A stretch of 64,000 nt of DNA from Virgibacillus ndiopensis (GTDB lineage: Bacteria; Bacillota; Bacilli; Bacillales; Amphibacillaceae). The position numbers and the translations under genes are program-made. The stretch's first letter is position 1. Every line of letters begins with the position of its first letter. Positions 52,834 to 61,240 of this stretch are shown in pieces. The stretch is from NCBI RefSeq assembly GCF_900187325.1, contig NZ_FZMZ01000005.1:1-64000 (forward strand), written 5' to 3'. The notes beneath the pieces are model-generated. The model did not search any database. It worked only from the letters and a program-made list of their open reading frames with translations, and was not told the DNA's origin.

Positions 52834-53615
52834 TACTGTTCATGATAAAAATTAAATAATATAAATACCATAAAAAGAATCTCTTTTTCTTCTTTGTGTG
52901 AATCATTCACCTGAAAATCATAGACTGACCCTTTTACGCGATTGCCAGTAGCAATTGTTAAGTTATTATTGGTTACTTCCGTTTTAGAACCGATCCCAAA
53001 TGACTTATAATGATAGGATTGATCGTTAAACTCAAGAAAAATACTTTCCTTTAGCTTAGTTGCATTTTTGAAAGACAGGTCTGTATGTACTTTACCTATT
53101 GGCACTTGATTCCAAATAATTTCCCATTCTTTATTTCCTGTCATTTTATTTTCATTTTTTAATAGGAACAAAACACTGTCACTATTGGATAAGTTGAATG
53201 ATAGATTAAGATACCATATCCCGGGATGCTCCATAATGTCAGCTAAAATTCTATGCCATAGTTTATTGTAAAAGCGATGATAAGTACCAATTGATGTTCT
53301 CCCATCATATAGTTGTTTAACTCCACTTGAAACCCTGTCACCCATATGTGTAGTCATATATTTTTCATTCGTACTTGGTTTATATGTAGTATCATTTTTA
53401 ATTTTCTTTTTCATAATAAAAAATACAACAACAGATGCGGCTGGGAAAAATAAAAGAAGTAAAAGTTGATCTAGATCAAATTCTCCCTTAAACCAAAAAC
53501 GGAGTCCTAGACCAATACTTCCTGCTATAAATAATGTTAAAAGTCTACCCAAAAAATCTTCCTTTCTATCTAGTCTATTTATTTTTACGAAAATGTCGTT
53601 GAAAAGTTTCAACAT
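52833..53615 (-). CDS. Hypothetical membrane protein, possibly tubby-C-like
   Basis: 260 residues. Two membrane helices near the N-terminus (LGRLLTLFIAGSIGLGLRFW and LDQLLLLLFFPAASVVVFFI) are followed by a long soluble beta-rich part (SIGTYHRFYNKLWHRILADI then KHPGIWYLNLSFNL-like strands). That layout resembles Bacillus proteins annotated as tubby C-terminal-domain-like, but the match is weak by eye. The ribosome site is poor. No conserved neighbour gives a hint of function. Confidence 0.55.
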   Translation of the reverse strand: MLKLFNDIFVKINRLDRKEDFLGRLLTLFIAGSIGLGLRFWFKGEFDLDQLLLLLFFPAASVVVFFIMKKKIKNDTTYKPSTNEKYMTTHMGDRVSSGVKQLYDGRTSIGTYHRFYNKLWHRILADIMEHPGIWYLNLSFNLSNSDSVLFLLKNENKMTGNKEWEIIWNQVPIGKVHTDLSFKNATKLKESIFLEFNDQSYHYKSFGIGSKTEVTNNNLTIATGNRVKGSVYDFQVNDSHKEEKEILFMVFILFNFYHEQ

Positions 53616-53669
53616 CAGTTTTTCTTTTTTTATAAATGTTACACTTAATCTAGTAAGGAGGAAATAGCC

Positions 53670-54371
53670 ATGGAAAAATTAACAGGAAAACATGCAATTA
53701 TAACAGGTGCGAGTAGCGGCATAGGTGCAGCTATTGCAAAACACCTTGCGACTGAAGGTGCTAATGTTGTATTAGCAGCACGCAGAAAAGGTAAGCTTGA
53801 TGAAATTGTGCATTCAATTAATAAAAAGGGACAGGGGAAGGCAATCGCTGTTGAGACAAATATGTCAGACCGTTCTGCTGTTGATGTACTTGCTGAAAAG
53901 GCAGTTCAGGCTTTTGGTGACGTTGATATCTATATAAATAATGCAGGTGCAGTTTTATCCGGCAAACTGCAAGACGGTAAGGTTGATGAATGGGAACGAA
54001 TGATAGATGTTAACATAAAAGGTGTACTTTACGGAATTAATTCCGTTTTATCAAGCATGGTAGAACGTTCAACAGGGCATATCGTCAATATCGCCTCCGT
54101 ATCGGGTCATGAAGTTTCAAAAACTAGCGGAGTTTACAGTGCGACGAAATTTGCGGTACGTGCATTGTCGATGGGATTAGAGAAAGAGCTCGCACGTACT
54201 GGAGTGCGCGTGACAAATATTTCGCCTGGACAAGTGAATACCGAAATCTTTTCAAACAGGGCTGGTGATCGAAAACCGCTCGAACCAGATGATATAGCGC
54301 GTGCAGTTGTCTACACATTAACACAACCAGAATATGTTAACGTTAATGAAGTGACGGTACGACCAGTATAA
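53670..54371 (+). CDS. SDR-family oxidoreductase
   Basis: 233 residues. Cofactor motif TGASSGIG at about 13-20 followed by AARRKG suggests NADP preference. NNAG near 90, Ser about 140 and the YSATK active-site motif near 153 are present. Similar to B. subtilis YdfG or E. coli YdfG-type 3-hydroxy acid dehydrogenases, but the substrate cannot be assigned. AAGGAGG stands before the ATG. Monocistronic, ending at a hairpin terminator. Confidence 0.88.
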   Translation: MEKLTGKHAIITGASSGIGAAIAKHLATEGANVVLAARRKGKLDEIVHSINKKGQGKAIAVETNMSDRSAVDVLAEKAVQAFGDVDIYINNAGAVLSGKLQDGKVDEWERMIDVNIKGVLYGINSVLSSMVERSTGHIVNIASVSGHEVSKTSGVYSATKFAVRALSMGLEKELARTGVRVTNISPGQVNTEIFSNRAGDRKPLEPDDIARAVVYTLTQPEYVNVNEVTVRPV

Positions 54372-54398
54372 GAAAAACGTAGGCTATAGCCCCTATAT

Positions 54399-54443
54399 AA
54401 TAGACCCGAATGCTGCTAGTACCCAGTTTTCGGGTCTATTATT
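54399..54443 (+). terminator. Terminator after the SDR gene
   Basis: AATAGACCCGAA pairs with TTCGGGTCTATT around a 20-nt loop, followed by ATTA. Confidence 0.75.
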
Positions 54444-54449
54444 ACCTAA

Positions 54450-54491
54450 CATTAACGGCCAGTAAAACCCCCACTGAATGAGCTTTACTTT
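54450..54491. repeat. Short IS-end-like repeat, second copy
   Basis: CATTAACGGCCAGTAAAACC followed by CCCACTGAATGAGCTTTACT matches 21114-21156 with few differences. Like that copy it lies directly after a terminator. It overlaps the last two codons of alkA. Confidence 0.5.
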
Positions 54492-55138
54492 ATCTCCTCA
54501 ATTGATTCATACAATGAAACAAAATTGAGGTGGACTGCTTCCCATAAATAAAACGATGCGATAGTAAAATGTGGATCCCATAATTTTGCTTTTTCTTCTA
54601 ACACTTTACGGCGATCTGTTTTATCTACTTGATAGAGCCATTTTGCGCCACGTTGAATTCCTATATCGTCCAATGCTAAAACATTCAGCCTACCTAATGA
54701 AAAAATTAAAAACATTTCTACCGTCCATTTCCCAATTCCTTTAATGCTTGTTAACTGTTTTATAATTTGTTTGTTGTCTAATTCATTAAGGTTTTGTAAA
54801 TTAATTTCTGAACGTAAAATTTTTTGGCTAAAATCACGTAAATAAGAAACTTTTCTTCGTGACAAACCGATTGAGCGTAACTGATCATCGGTAACTATTT
54901 CAATTGATTTGGGTGAAACATCATGATGTAGAAGTGTCTCTAGCCGACTATAAATAGCATCTGCTGCCTGAACAGAAATGAGTTGACCTATTATAGATCT
55001 TACTAATGAGACAAAATAGTTTGGTCTTAATATAACCTCCATATCACCTACAATGGAAATTAATTTTTTCATAGCGGGATCTGATTTACATAATTCTTTT
55101 ACTGTGTTGTCATTTTTCTTTATGATCAGTTTTTCCAT
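54485..55138 (-). CDS. alkA: DNA-3-methyladenine glycosylase II
   Basis: 217 residues. The helix-hairpin-helix and catalytic region is textbook: LTSIKGIGKWTVEMFLIFSL followed by ALDDIGIQRG with the catalytic aspartate. It lacks the N-terminal TBP-like domain of E. coli AlkA, as in the short Bacillus enzymes. It removes alkylated bases from DNA. ATG at 55138 follows AAGAGG; a longer frame to 55192 lacks a site. The 3' end runs into the short repeat at 54450-54491, which may have replaced the original last residues. Confidence 0.9.
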   Translation of the reverse strand: MEKLIIKKNDNTVKELCKSDPAMKKLISIVGDMEVILRPNYFVSLVRSIIGQLISVQAADAIYSRLETLLHHDVSPKSIEIVTDDQLRSIGLSRRKVSYLRDFSQKILRSEINLQNLNELDNKQIIKQLTSIKGIGKWTVEMFLIFSLGRLNVLALDDIGIQRGAKWLYQVDKTDRRKVLEEKAKLWDPHFTIASFYLWEAVHLNFVSLYESIEEIK

Positions 55139-55316
55139 AGGATACCTCTTTTCATGACAAGTATTTAACAGTGAATATTGGATAAAATACAATGTGATTA
55201 TGTGTCAAACTCCTGAATGTTAGCCTATTAATAGAAACTTTGATATTATTGTATATGACATTAATATAAGTTTACCAAAGCAATTGTAAAAGCGTTAGTA
55301 ATTTTATTAGACGATT

Positions 55317-55330
55317 TGAAAACGCTTTTA
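55317..55330 (+). promoter_or_regulatory. Candidate CcpA (cre) site before yumB
   Basis: TGAAAACGCTTTTA matches the cre consensus TGWAARCGYTWNCW at 13 of 14 positions. It lies 32 bp before the start codon, a position that would suit repression by CcpA. No binding evidence beyond the match. Confidence 0.5.
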
Positions 55331-55361
55331 GAAATTTGAAAAAGAGGAAGGTGGATGTAAC

Positions 55362-56567
55362 GTGAATACGAACAAACCCAGAATTGTCATTCTTGGTGCA
55401 GGTTATGCAGGAATGATGACGACAAAAAGATTAACCCAAAAGCTAGGTGTTGACGAAGCGGAACTTGTTCTCATCAACAAACACAATTACCATTATCAAA
55501 CAACATGGCTTCATGAAGTAGCTGCGGGCTCTAAAAAACCAAATGAAGCTAGAATGATGATTAGCGATGTCATTAATCCACGACGGGTTCGTTTAATTTA
55601 TGATTCTGTTGTTGAGATTAAGAAGGATGAAAATCTTGTTGTGTTAGAAAATGGTGAAGTTACATACGACTATCTTGTTATTTCACTTGGTTTCGAATCA
55701 AATACGTTTGGAATCAAGGGTATGGAAGAGAATGCTTTTTCAATCCAAGATATTGATTCATGTCGTCTTATTCATGATCATATTGAATACCAATTTGCTA
55801 AATACAATCAAGAAAATACAAGTGATGAAAGCCTTACAATACTAGTTGGAGGTGGCGGATTCACTGGCATTGAGTTTGTAGGAGAACTTGCGGAACAGGT
55901 TCCAAAATTATGTAAAGAATATGATATAGACCGTAGCAAAGCGCGTATAATTGATGTAGAGGCAGCACCAAGAATTATGCCTGGATTCAATGATGAACTT
56001 GTTGCTTATGCGAAAAAATCACTTGAAGACCGTGGTGTTGAATTCAGAGAAAATGCGAAAATCTCTGAATGTAAAGAAGATAGCTTTGTAATTGGAGAAG
56101 GCGAAGAAATTAAAGCTGGAACAATTGTTTGGACTGGTGGTGTCACTGGTAATTCAATACTTGGAAAATCAGGCTTCGAATTAACAAAAGGTAAAGTTTC
56201 TGTTAATGCAGATTTACGAGCACCTGATGAAGAAAATATTTTCGTTCTTGGGGATTGCTCATGGGTAATGGATGAAGAAGCAGGTCGTCCATATCCACCA
56301 ACAGCACAATTAGCAATTCAAGAAGCGGATATATGTGCTGCGAACATTAAAGCTCTTCTATACAATGAACCAATGCAAAACTTTGTATTTGATAACAAAG
56401 GTACAGTAGCTTCATTAGGTAAAAAGGATGCAATGGGTACTGTATTTTCGGATAAAAAACTTTATGGAACACCAGCTTCTGCAATGAAAAATGTCATTGA
56501 TAACCGCTATTTATTCTTGCTTGGTGGACCGAAATTGATCTTGAAAAAAGGAAAGCTTCCATTTTAA
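55362..56567 (+). CDS. yumB: Type II NADH dehydrogenase-like protein YumB
   Basis: 401 residues. Two dinucleotide folds: IVILGAGYAGMMTTKRL at the N-terminus for FAD and ILVGGGGFTGIEFVGELAEQ in the middle for NADH. The end KGTVASLGKKDAMGTVF and ASAMKNVIDNRYLFLLGGPK match Bacillus YumB and Ndh. It would pass electrons from NADH to menaquinone without pumping protons. It starts with GTG after GAGGAAGGTGG. A cre-like site suggests carbon control. Confidence 0.9.
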   Translation: MNTNKPRIVILGAGYAGMMTTKRLTQKLGVDEAELVLINKHNYHYQTTWLHEVAAGSKKPNEARMMISDVINPRRVRLIYDSVVEIKKDENLVVLENGEVTYDYLVISLGFESNTFGIKGMEENAFSIQDIDSCRLIHDHIEYQFAKYNQENTSDESLTILVGGGGFTGIEFVGELAEQVPKLCKEYDIDRSKARIIDVEAAPRIMPGFNDELVAYAKKSLEDRGVEFRENAKISECKEDSFVIGEGEEIKAGTIVWTGGVTGNSILGKSGFELTKGKVSVNADLRAPDEENIFVLGDCSWVMDEEAGRPYPPTAQLAIQEADICAANIKALLYNEPMQNFVFDNKGTVASLGKKDAMGTVFSDKKLYGTPASAMKNVIDNRYLFLLGGPKLILKKGKLPF

Positions 56568-56708
56568 AAGCTTACCGATGTTGACTTTTCTTTATGCGAA
56601 GGAAGTCAATCTTTCGCGCTTATCTGATTAAAACATAAAGCTTACATTTATAGACTTCTTATCTTTTTAAAATAGACCGAAGTAAGGTGAACAGAGGAGG
56701 GATATTGA

Positions 56709-56807
56709 ATGAAAGGTACATTATATTTTTTCATGGCTTTGTTGGCATCCCTTGTAGGATATGCGGTAGCAACTCGTAGCATGGAAAATACAAGAGATTT
56801 CCGATAA
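56709..56807 (+). CDS. Small predicted membrane protein (32 aa)
   Basis: ATG at 56709 follows GAGGAGGG at a good distance. The product, MKGTLYFFMALLASLVGYAV followed by ATRSMENTRDFR, is one membrane helix with a short charged tail. A strong terminator starts 14 bases after the stop, which supports a real transcription unit. The family is not recognised. It may belong with the small membrane gene at 56971, though a terminator separates them. Confidence 0.65.
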   Translation: MKGTLYFFMALLASLVGYAVATRSMENTRDFR

Positions 56808-56820
56808 ATATATAAAATAT

Positions 56821-56870
56821 ATAAACCACTTTTTGCAATTAGTTGCGAAAGGTGGTTTATTTTATTTTTT
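56821..56870 (+). terminator. Terminator after the 32-residue gene
   Basis: ATAAACCACTTTTTGCAA pairs with TTGCGAAAGGTGGTTTAT with two mismatches, then a T-rich run. Confidence 0.85.
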
Positions 56871-56970
56871 TCACAAAATTGTTGAAAATAGATGTTTTCT
56901 CAGGTGGCATTTTCAATCACTTCGTATGATAATAGTGGTAGTTTGGGTTTGATAAAACGGAGGGGTGATC

Positions 56971-57222
56971 ATGAGTCCTGGTTTGCTTAGTTTATTAGTT
57001 ATTATATTTATCGTTGCTCTAGTAGGGACAATAGTTGCATTCAAGCAAGAAGAAAGAAAAATAAAGCAATATGAAGAAGAGGGAGACAGTATAGAGGAAC
57101 AATTACGACGATCTCATGAATATGAAACAAGTTCATTAAAATCAAATGTTCCATCATTACTAATTATTTATGCTGTAACGATTATTGTATCACTTATCGT
57201 ATTCACAGTTTATATACTATAA
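56971..57222 (+). CDS. Hypothetical membrane protein (83 aa)
   Basis: A membrane helix at each end (LLSLLVIIFIVALVGTIVAF and LLIIYAVTIIVSLIVFTVYI) with a charged central loop, KQEERKIKQYEEEGDSIEEQ. ATG at 56971 follows GGAGGGG. A hairpin terminator closes the gene. No family is recognised; the hairpin-like two-helix form is common among small Bacillus envelope proteins. Confidence 0.75.
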   Translation: MSPGLLSLLVIIFIVALVGTIVAFKQEERKIKQYEEEGDSIEEQLRRSHEYETSSLKSNVPSLLIIYAVTIIVSLIVFTVYIL

Positions 57223-57228
57223 TACCTG

Positions 57229-57256
57229 AAACTGGGGAAACCCAGTTTTAATTTTG
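57229..57256 (+). terminator. Terminator
   Basis: AAACTGGG pairs with CCCAGTTT around GGAAA, followed by TAATTTTG. Confidence 0.75.
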
Positions 57257-57323
57257 TCATTTTACGTTTGTAAAGCACATGATTTTACCTCTTTGTTTCA
57301 TACTATAAACAGGAGGTTACGCT

Positions 57324-58178
57324 ATGACATCACTTATTTTTACATTATTGTTTACTATACTACCACCGAACACGGTTCCAAGTGATTTTACTGTTATGAA
57401 CGAAGATAAACCAATGATAACTGTTAATCGCGAATACTATACACTGCTATTATTAAACGATCCTTTTATCGATGAAGATAAGGTTGAATTTTTACTCGAT
57501 AAATTAGAACAAAAAATTTATCGAAAGCCTATCGATGCTAAATTAGATGATATGGGTGAGATAGTCTCTGAAAAACCTGGAATGACACTTGATCGGGATA
57601 AATTAAACTTACAATTTCGCAATTATTTTTATTATGGACAACCCCAAAAGGTAAAAGTACCAACGAGAACAATTTATCCTCGAGTTGATAGTGAGCTTTT
57701 GGCTAGTATCCATGTTAATGAAATCGGGAATTATGTTACGTATTTTAAACAAAGCAATAAGGAGCGTTCACATAATATTGACTTAGCTGCTGAAGCCATT
57801 AATAATTATGTTGTTTTTCCAGGAGAAATATTTTCGTTCAACAAAATTGTTGGAAAACGTACAAAAGAAAAAGGTTACAAACGTGCACCGGTTATTGTTA
57901 AAGGTGAATTAGCAGAAGATATTGGTGGTGGAATATGTCAGGTTTCTTCTACGTTGTATAATGCAGTAGATTTAGCAGGTTTGGAAGTTGTAGAGCGTTA
58001 TTCCCACAGTCGTAGTGTGCCGTATGTTCCGCCGGGTCGTGATGCTACGGTAAGTTGGTACGGTCCAGACTTTTCATTTAAAAATAAATACAATCAACCA
58101 GTATTAATACGTGCGCAGTCAAGCAATGGAAAAATGCATGTTAAAATTTATTCTTCGGAGGATATAAGCGGTGGTTAG
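57324..58178 (+). CDS. VanW-family protein
   Basis: 284 residues. A short N-terminal hydrophobic stretch (MTSLIFTLLFTILPP) may be a signal or anchor. The C-terminal half is the VanW domain: NYVVFPGEIFSFNKIVGKRT, KGYKRAPVIVKGELAEDIGG, GICQVSSTLYNAVDLAGLEV and VPYVPPGRDATVSWYGPDF. VanW proteins occur near glycopeptide-resistance and cell-wall genes, but their activity is unproved. AGGAGG precedes the ATG. Monocistronic; nothing in the context suggests antibiotic resistance. Confidence 0.85.
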   Translation: MTSLIFTLLFTILPPNTVPSDFTVMNEDKPMITVNREYYTLLLLNDPFIDEDKVEFLLDKLEQKIYRKPIDAKLDDMGEIVSEKPGMTLDRDKLNLQFRNYFYYGQPQKVKVPTRTIYPRVDSELLASIHVNEIGNYVTYFKQSNKERSHNIDLAAEAINNYVVFPGEIFSFNKIVGKRTKEKGYKRAPVIVKGELAEDIGGGICQVSSTLYNAVDLAGLEVVERYSHSRSVPYVPPGRDATVSWYGPDFSFKNKYNQPVLIRAQSSNGKMHVKIYSSEDISGG

Positions 58179-58196
58179 AAAATTTTGGAACAATGA

Positions 58197-58559
58197 TTAG
58201 TCCTGACTTGGTGGCAACATGCAACCATCTTCCCCACACTGATTAACTGGTACGAGCTTACGGTTTTTAGCGACTTTATTGTAAACAAAGTCACCTAATC
58301 CAATCAATTTAAACAGATACAAGAAAGGGAGCAGAACCCACATTAATGGAAGTTTCTTTGAAATTTGAATGATGGCATTGTACCCAGTGTACCAATGTCC
58401 ATTTTTATTAACATGAAGGCTTTCCTCCATTGCTTTTGGATAATCATTGAGGGTACGAAATGATTCAAAAGCTAATTGGTTGCTCCAATCAATTTTTTTC
58501 CAAATAACGGATGTACTTGAACACATTTTACAAAAACCATCGTAATAAATGATCAACAT
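58197..58559 (-). CDS. DCC-family thiol-disulfide protein (DUF393)
   Basis: 120 residues. The family signature YYDGFCKMCSS near the N-terminus gives a CxxC motif at about residues 10-13, and a middle hydrophobic stretch MWVLLPFLYLFKLIGLGDFV precedes the conserved YNKVAKNR. A further CGEDGC near the C-terminus is unusual in that it adds two more cysteines. Probably a thiol oxidoreductase with unknown partner. ATG at 58559 follows GGAGGTGG. Confidence 0.85.
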   Translation of the reverse strand: MLIIYYDGFCKMCSSTSVIWKKIDWSNQLAFESFRTLNDYPKAMEESLHVNKNGHWYTGYNAIIQISKKLPLMWVLLPFLYLFKLIGLGDFVYNKVAKNRKLVPVNQCGEDGCMLPPSQD

Positions 58560-58711
58560 GACCACCTCCAACTATCTTTATTGTATCATGGATAAGGAGG
58601 TTTTTCTAATGGAGTAAGATATTATGATTATTTCATGAACATTAGCGAAAGTTGCAGTTTATCTATTACTATTTAAGTTAAAATAGAGGATAGATAGGAT
58701 TTATTTTTTTT

Positions 58712-58909
58712 GACTGCATTCGAAAAGGTTTTCATATGCTGAATCTTATCTAATAGTTGATATAAAATGCGAATTAAGTATTGTGTTTCTTTCTGCCCCG
58801 CCGCCAGTGGAAAGCGTAGTATTTTCCAGTAGCGGTCGCAGCATATCAAACATGATTTTGTGTTACGTCATAATTTCTGAAAATAACGACAGGCTGTACG
58901 AAAAGAGCC
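58712..58909. repeat. Dispersed MITE-like repeat, copy E
   Basis: The right end TACGAAAAGAGCC matches the right ends of copies A and B. The interior GGAAAGCGTAGTATTTTCCA, GTAGCGGTCGCAG and the following CAAACATGATTTTGTGTTAC resemble copy C. The left boundary is uncertain. It occupies much of the 397-bp gap before the TPR gene; open reading from 58783 through it is accidental. Confidence 0.6.
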
Positions 58910-58956
58910 ATTTTTTTATTTATTGTTACACTAAAAAAACATTAGGGGATGTTGTA

Positions 58957-60081
58957 ATGTCAAACATGGATATTTTCAACTTAAATGAGCAATTAGAAAA
59001 AGTTTCAAATGATACAAATAAAGAAGATGTAACATTGCTGTTAGAAGAATTTAAGCGAGGCCATTATCCAAATGTTCTTTCCAAATCAGCTTTGTTTAGG
59101 GAGAAATATAATGATAGCAAAGATTTTATACAAGTATTACTGCTTATTGAAGCGATCAGTCATGCGGAAATTGGGGAATATAGAGCGGCAGCAGAAATTA
59201 TTCAAAAACTATATTCGGAAACCAATACGGAGGAAAGTAGTAAATTGGTAATGCTTGGAGAGCTGGCATTTATGAGCGACTACAAGCTGGCTAGGAGAAT
59301 CATGTCAAATGCAGTTAAACAAATGGAAGAAGAACAGGAGTCTGATCGGATCAGGCTTGCTCGTGGATATCTTGTTTTAGGTGAAATTGAAGAAAAACTA
59401 GAAAAATTTGTACGTGCCATCAAGTATTACAAAGTGGGATTAACGTATTTTCAGGAAGATGATCAGCGGGATAAATATATGATTCTCTATCTGCATTTTA
59501 AAATTGGTATGTTATATTCAACCAAAAATGATCAGACGCAAGCAATTGATTATTTGGAAAAAACAATTGAACTTGCTGATGAAAATCCGGAAATGAAAAT
59601 AAACAGCTACGTTAGTCTTGCAAAAATCTACGGAAGCAAAGATGACAATGAGACAGCATTTCCTTATTTAAAAGAGGCACTCGCCATGCTAGAAGTTTCC
59701 ACGTTAACAAAGACGTTGATCCATGCTGAAACCTTAACGGAAATGGCTTTTTACTATTTTGACCAATCCAAATTAGATGAAGCCATCCCATATTATACGA
59801 AAGCGATAACCATTTATAACCAACTAAAAGAGACTTCAGCCCGTAAACTTGGAATGATTTATATGCAATATGCTTATAGCCTAGAACACAAGGAGAAGTC
59901 TGACAAACAACGTGCTAGTAAAAACTACGAGAATGCTATCGTACTGCTTGAAAAAACAAATGATCGTGAACTGTTAGAGAATGCGTTGGCAGATGTTATT
60001 TCCTTTTTTGATGCAACAAATAATGCCAAGAAGAAGCGTCATTATGAAAATAAATTTGTAAAAATGACTACTGCAAATTAA
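58957..60081 (+). CDS. Tetratricopeptide-repeat protein
   Basis: 374 residues, all helical, with at least six TPR-like pairs, for example RLARGYLVLGEIEEKLEKFV and LTEMAFYYFDQSKLDEAIPY. No enzymatic domain, signal or DNA-binding head is seen, so unlike Rap phosphatases it has no obvious output module. ATG at 58957 follows GGGGAT; the upstream 58 codons belong to repeat E. Probably a cytoplasmic scaffold; related Bacillus proteins are annotated only as TPR proteins. Confidence 0.8.
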   Translation: MSNMDIFNLNEQLEKVSNDTNKEDVTLLLEEFKRGHYPNVLSKSALFREKYNDSKDFIQVLLLIEAISHAEIGEYRAAAEIIQKLYSETNTEESSKLVMLGELAFMSDYKLARRIMSNAVKQMEEEQESDRIRLARGYLVLGEIEEKLEKFVRAIKYYKVGLTYFQEDDQRDKYMILYLHFKIGMLYSTKNDQTQAIDYLEKTIELADENPEMKINSYVSLAKIYGSKDDNETAFPYLKEALAMLEVSTLTKTLIHAETLTEMAFYYFDQSKLDEAIPYYTKAITIYNQLKETSARKLGMIYMQYAYSLEHKEKSDKQRASKNYENAIVLLEKTNDRELLENALADVISFFDATNNAKKKRHYENKFVKMTTAN

Positions 60082-60104
60082 TTCACTAATATTTTAAAAA
60101 TTTG

Positions 60105-60163
60105 TTGACAGGATAACCGCATTCCGTTAGAATTCTAAATGATAATGAGAATCCTTTTCAATT
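60105..60163 (+). promoter_or_regulatory. Sigma-A promoter with Fur box
   Basis: TTGACA (60105-60110) and TAGAAT (60128-60133) are 17 bases apart. At 60139-60161 lies ATGATAATGAGAATCCTTTT, matching the Fur consensus GATAATGATAATCATTATC well on its left side. The box would cover the transcription start, so iron should repress the siderophore uptake genes. Confidence 0.85.
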
Positions 60164-60237
60164 AGAGTTTTTCAACGTAACACCATTACATGATTAGATT
60201 GAATGGGTTAAATAAAGCTAACGGAGGAGAGGTACAT

Positions 60238-61236
60238 ATGAAAAAGGTAGGTATGTTAGTACTTATATTTTGTTTATCATTATTAGCTGCTTGTGGTAGT
60301 AGTGATGACGAATCTAAAGGTAGTAAGAATGATTCAAACGCATCAGATAAAAAACGAGAGATTACAATTGAGGATGCGATAGGCGAACAAACGATTAAAG
60401 GGACACCGAAAAAAATTGTTGTATTAGAATGGGCATATGCAGAGGACTTACTAGCTTTGGGAATTCAGCCAGCTGGTGTGGCAGATATAGATGGCTATAA
60501 TAAATGGGTTAATGTTGATAAAAAATTTGCTGAAAGCGTTAAAGATGTTGGGACTCGTCAAGAGCCGAACTTAGAAGCAATTTCAAGACTTAATCCTGAT
60601 TTAATTATTGCATTTAAAAACAGCCATGAACAAATTTTAGATAGCTTGAAAGATATTGCACCAACTGTAATGTTTGATCCATATAGTGAAGCGTCTTCAA
60701 AGGATCATTACCAAAATATGGTGACTGATTTCAAAAAGCTAGCTAAAATAGTTGATAAAGAAGCAGAAGCAGAAAAGGAATTGGCAGACTTGGAACAGTA
60801 CATGAATAAACAAAAACAACGTGTTGCTGATGCTGGACTCGAAGGTTCTAAATACATCGTAACGCAAGCATATACTGCACAAAATACGCCAATTTTACGG
60901 TTGTTTACCGATAATTCAATTGTTTCAAAAGTAATGAATAACTTAGGATTTGAGAATGCTTATCAACCTGATAAATTTGACAAGTATGGTTTTAGCGAAG
61001 TAACGGTAGAAGCGTTGCAAAACTTCCAAAAAGAGAATTTACAGTTTTTATATATTGTTCAAAAGGATAATAATATATTTGCAAATGAACTTAAAGGAAA
61101 CCCTGTTTGGGAGAATTTAAGCTTTGTAAAGGCTGGAAATACGCATCAGCTTCCTGGGGATACATGGACATTTGGAGGCGTGTTATCAGCGAAAGTACTA
61201 GCAAAACAATTTGCAGATGCTATGGTAAAAGAGTGA
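60238..61236 (+). CDS. Iron-siderophore ABC transporter substrate-binding lipoprotein
   Basis: 332 residues. Lipoprotein signal MKKVGMLVLIFCLSLLAACG with lipobox LAAC (Cys19). The mature part is a periplasmic-binding-protein fold of the FhuD/FepB group: KIVVLEWAYAEDLLALGIQP, RQEPNLEAISRLNPDLIIAF and a C-terminal GNTHQLPGDTWTFGGVLSAK. This resembles FhuD- and YfiY-type proteins for hydroxamate or catecholate siderophores. ATG at 60238 follows GGAGGAGAGG. Controlled by a Fur box; forms an operon with the downstream permease. Confidence 0.9.
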   Translation: MKKVGMLVLIFCLSLLAACGSSDDESKGSKNDSNASDKKREITIEDAIGEQTIKGTPKKIVVLEWAYAEDLLALGIQPAGVADIDGYNKWVNVDKKFAESVKDVGTRQEPNLEAISRLNPDLIIAFKNSHEQILDSLKDIAPTVMFDPYSEASSKDHYQNMVTDFKKLAKIVDKEAEAEKELADLEQYMNKQKQRVADAGLEGSKYIVTQAYTAQNTPILRLFTDNSIVSKVMNNLGFENAYQPDKFDKYGFSEVTVEALQNFQKENLQFLYIVQKDNNIFANELKGNPVWENLSFVKAGNTHQLPGDTWTFGGVLSAKVLAKQFADAMVKE

Positions 61237-61240
61237 TCGT

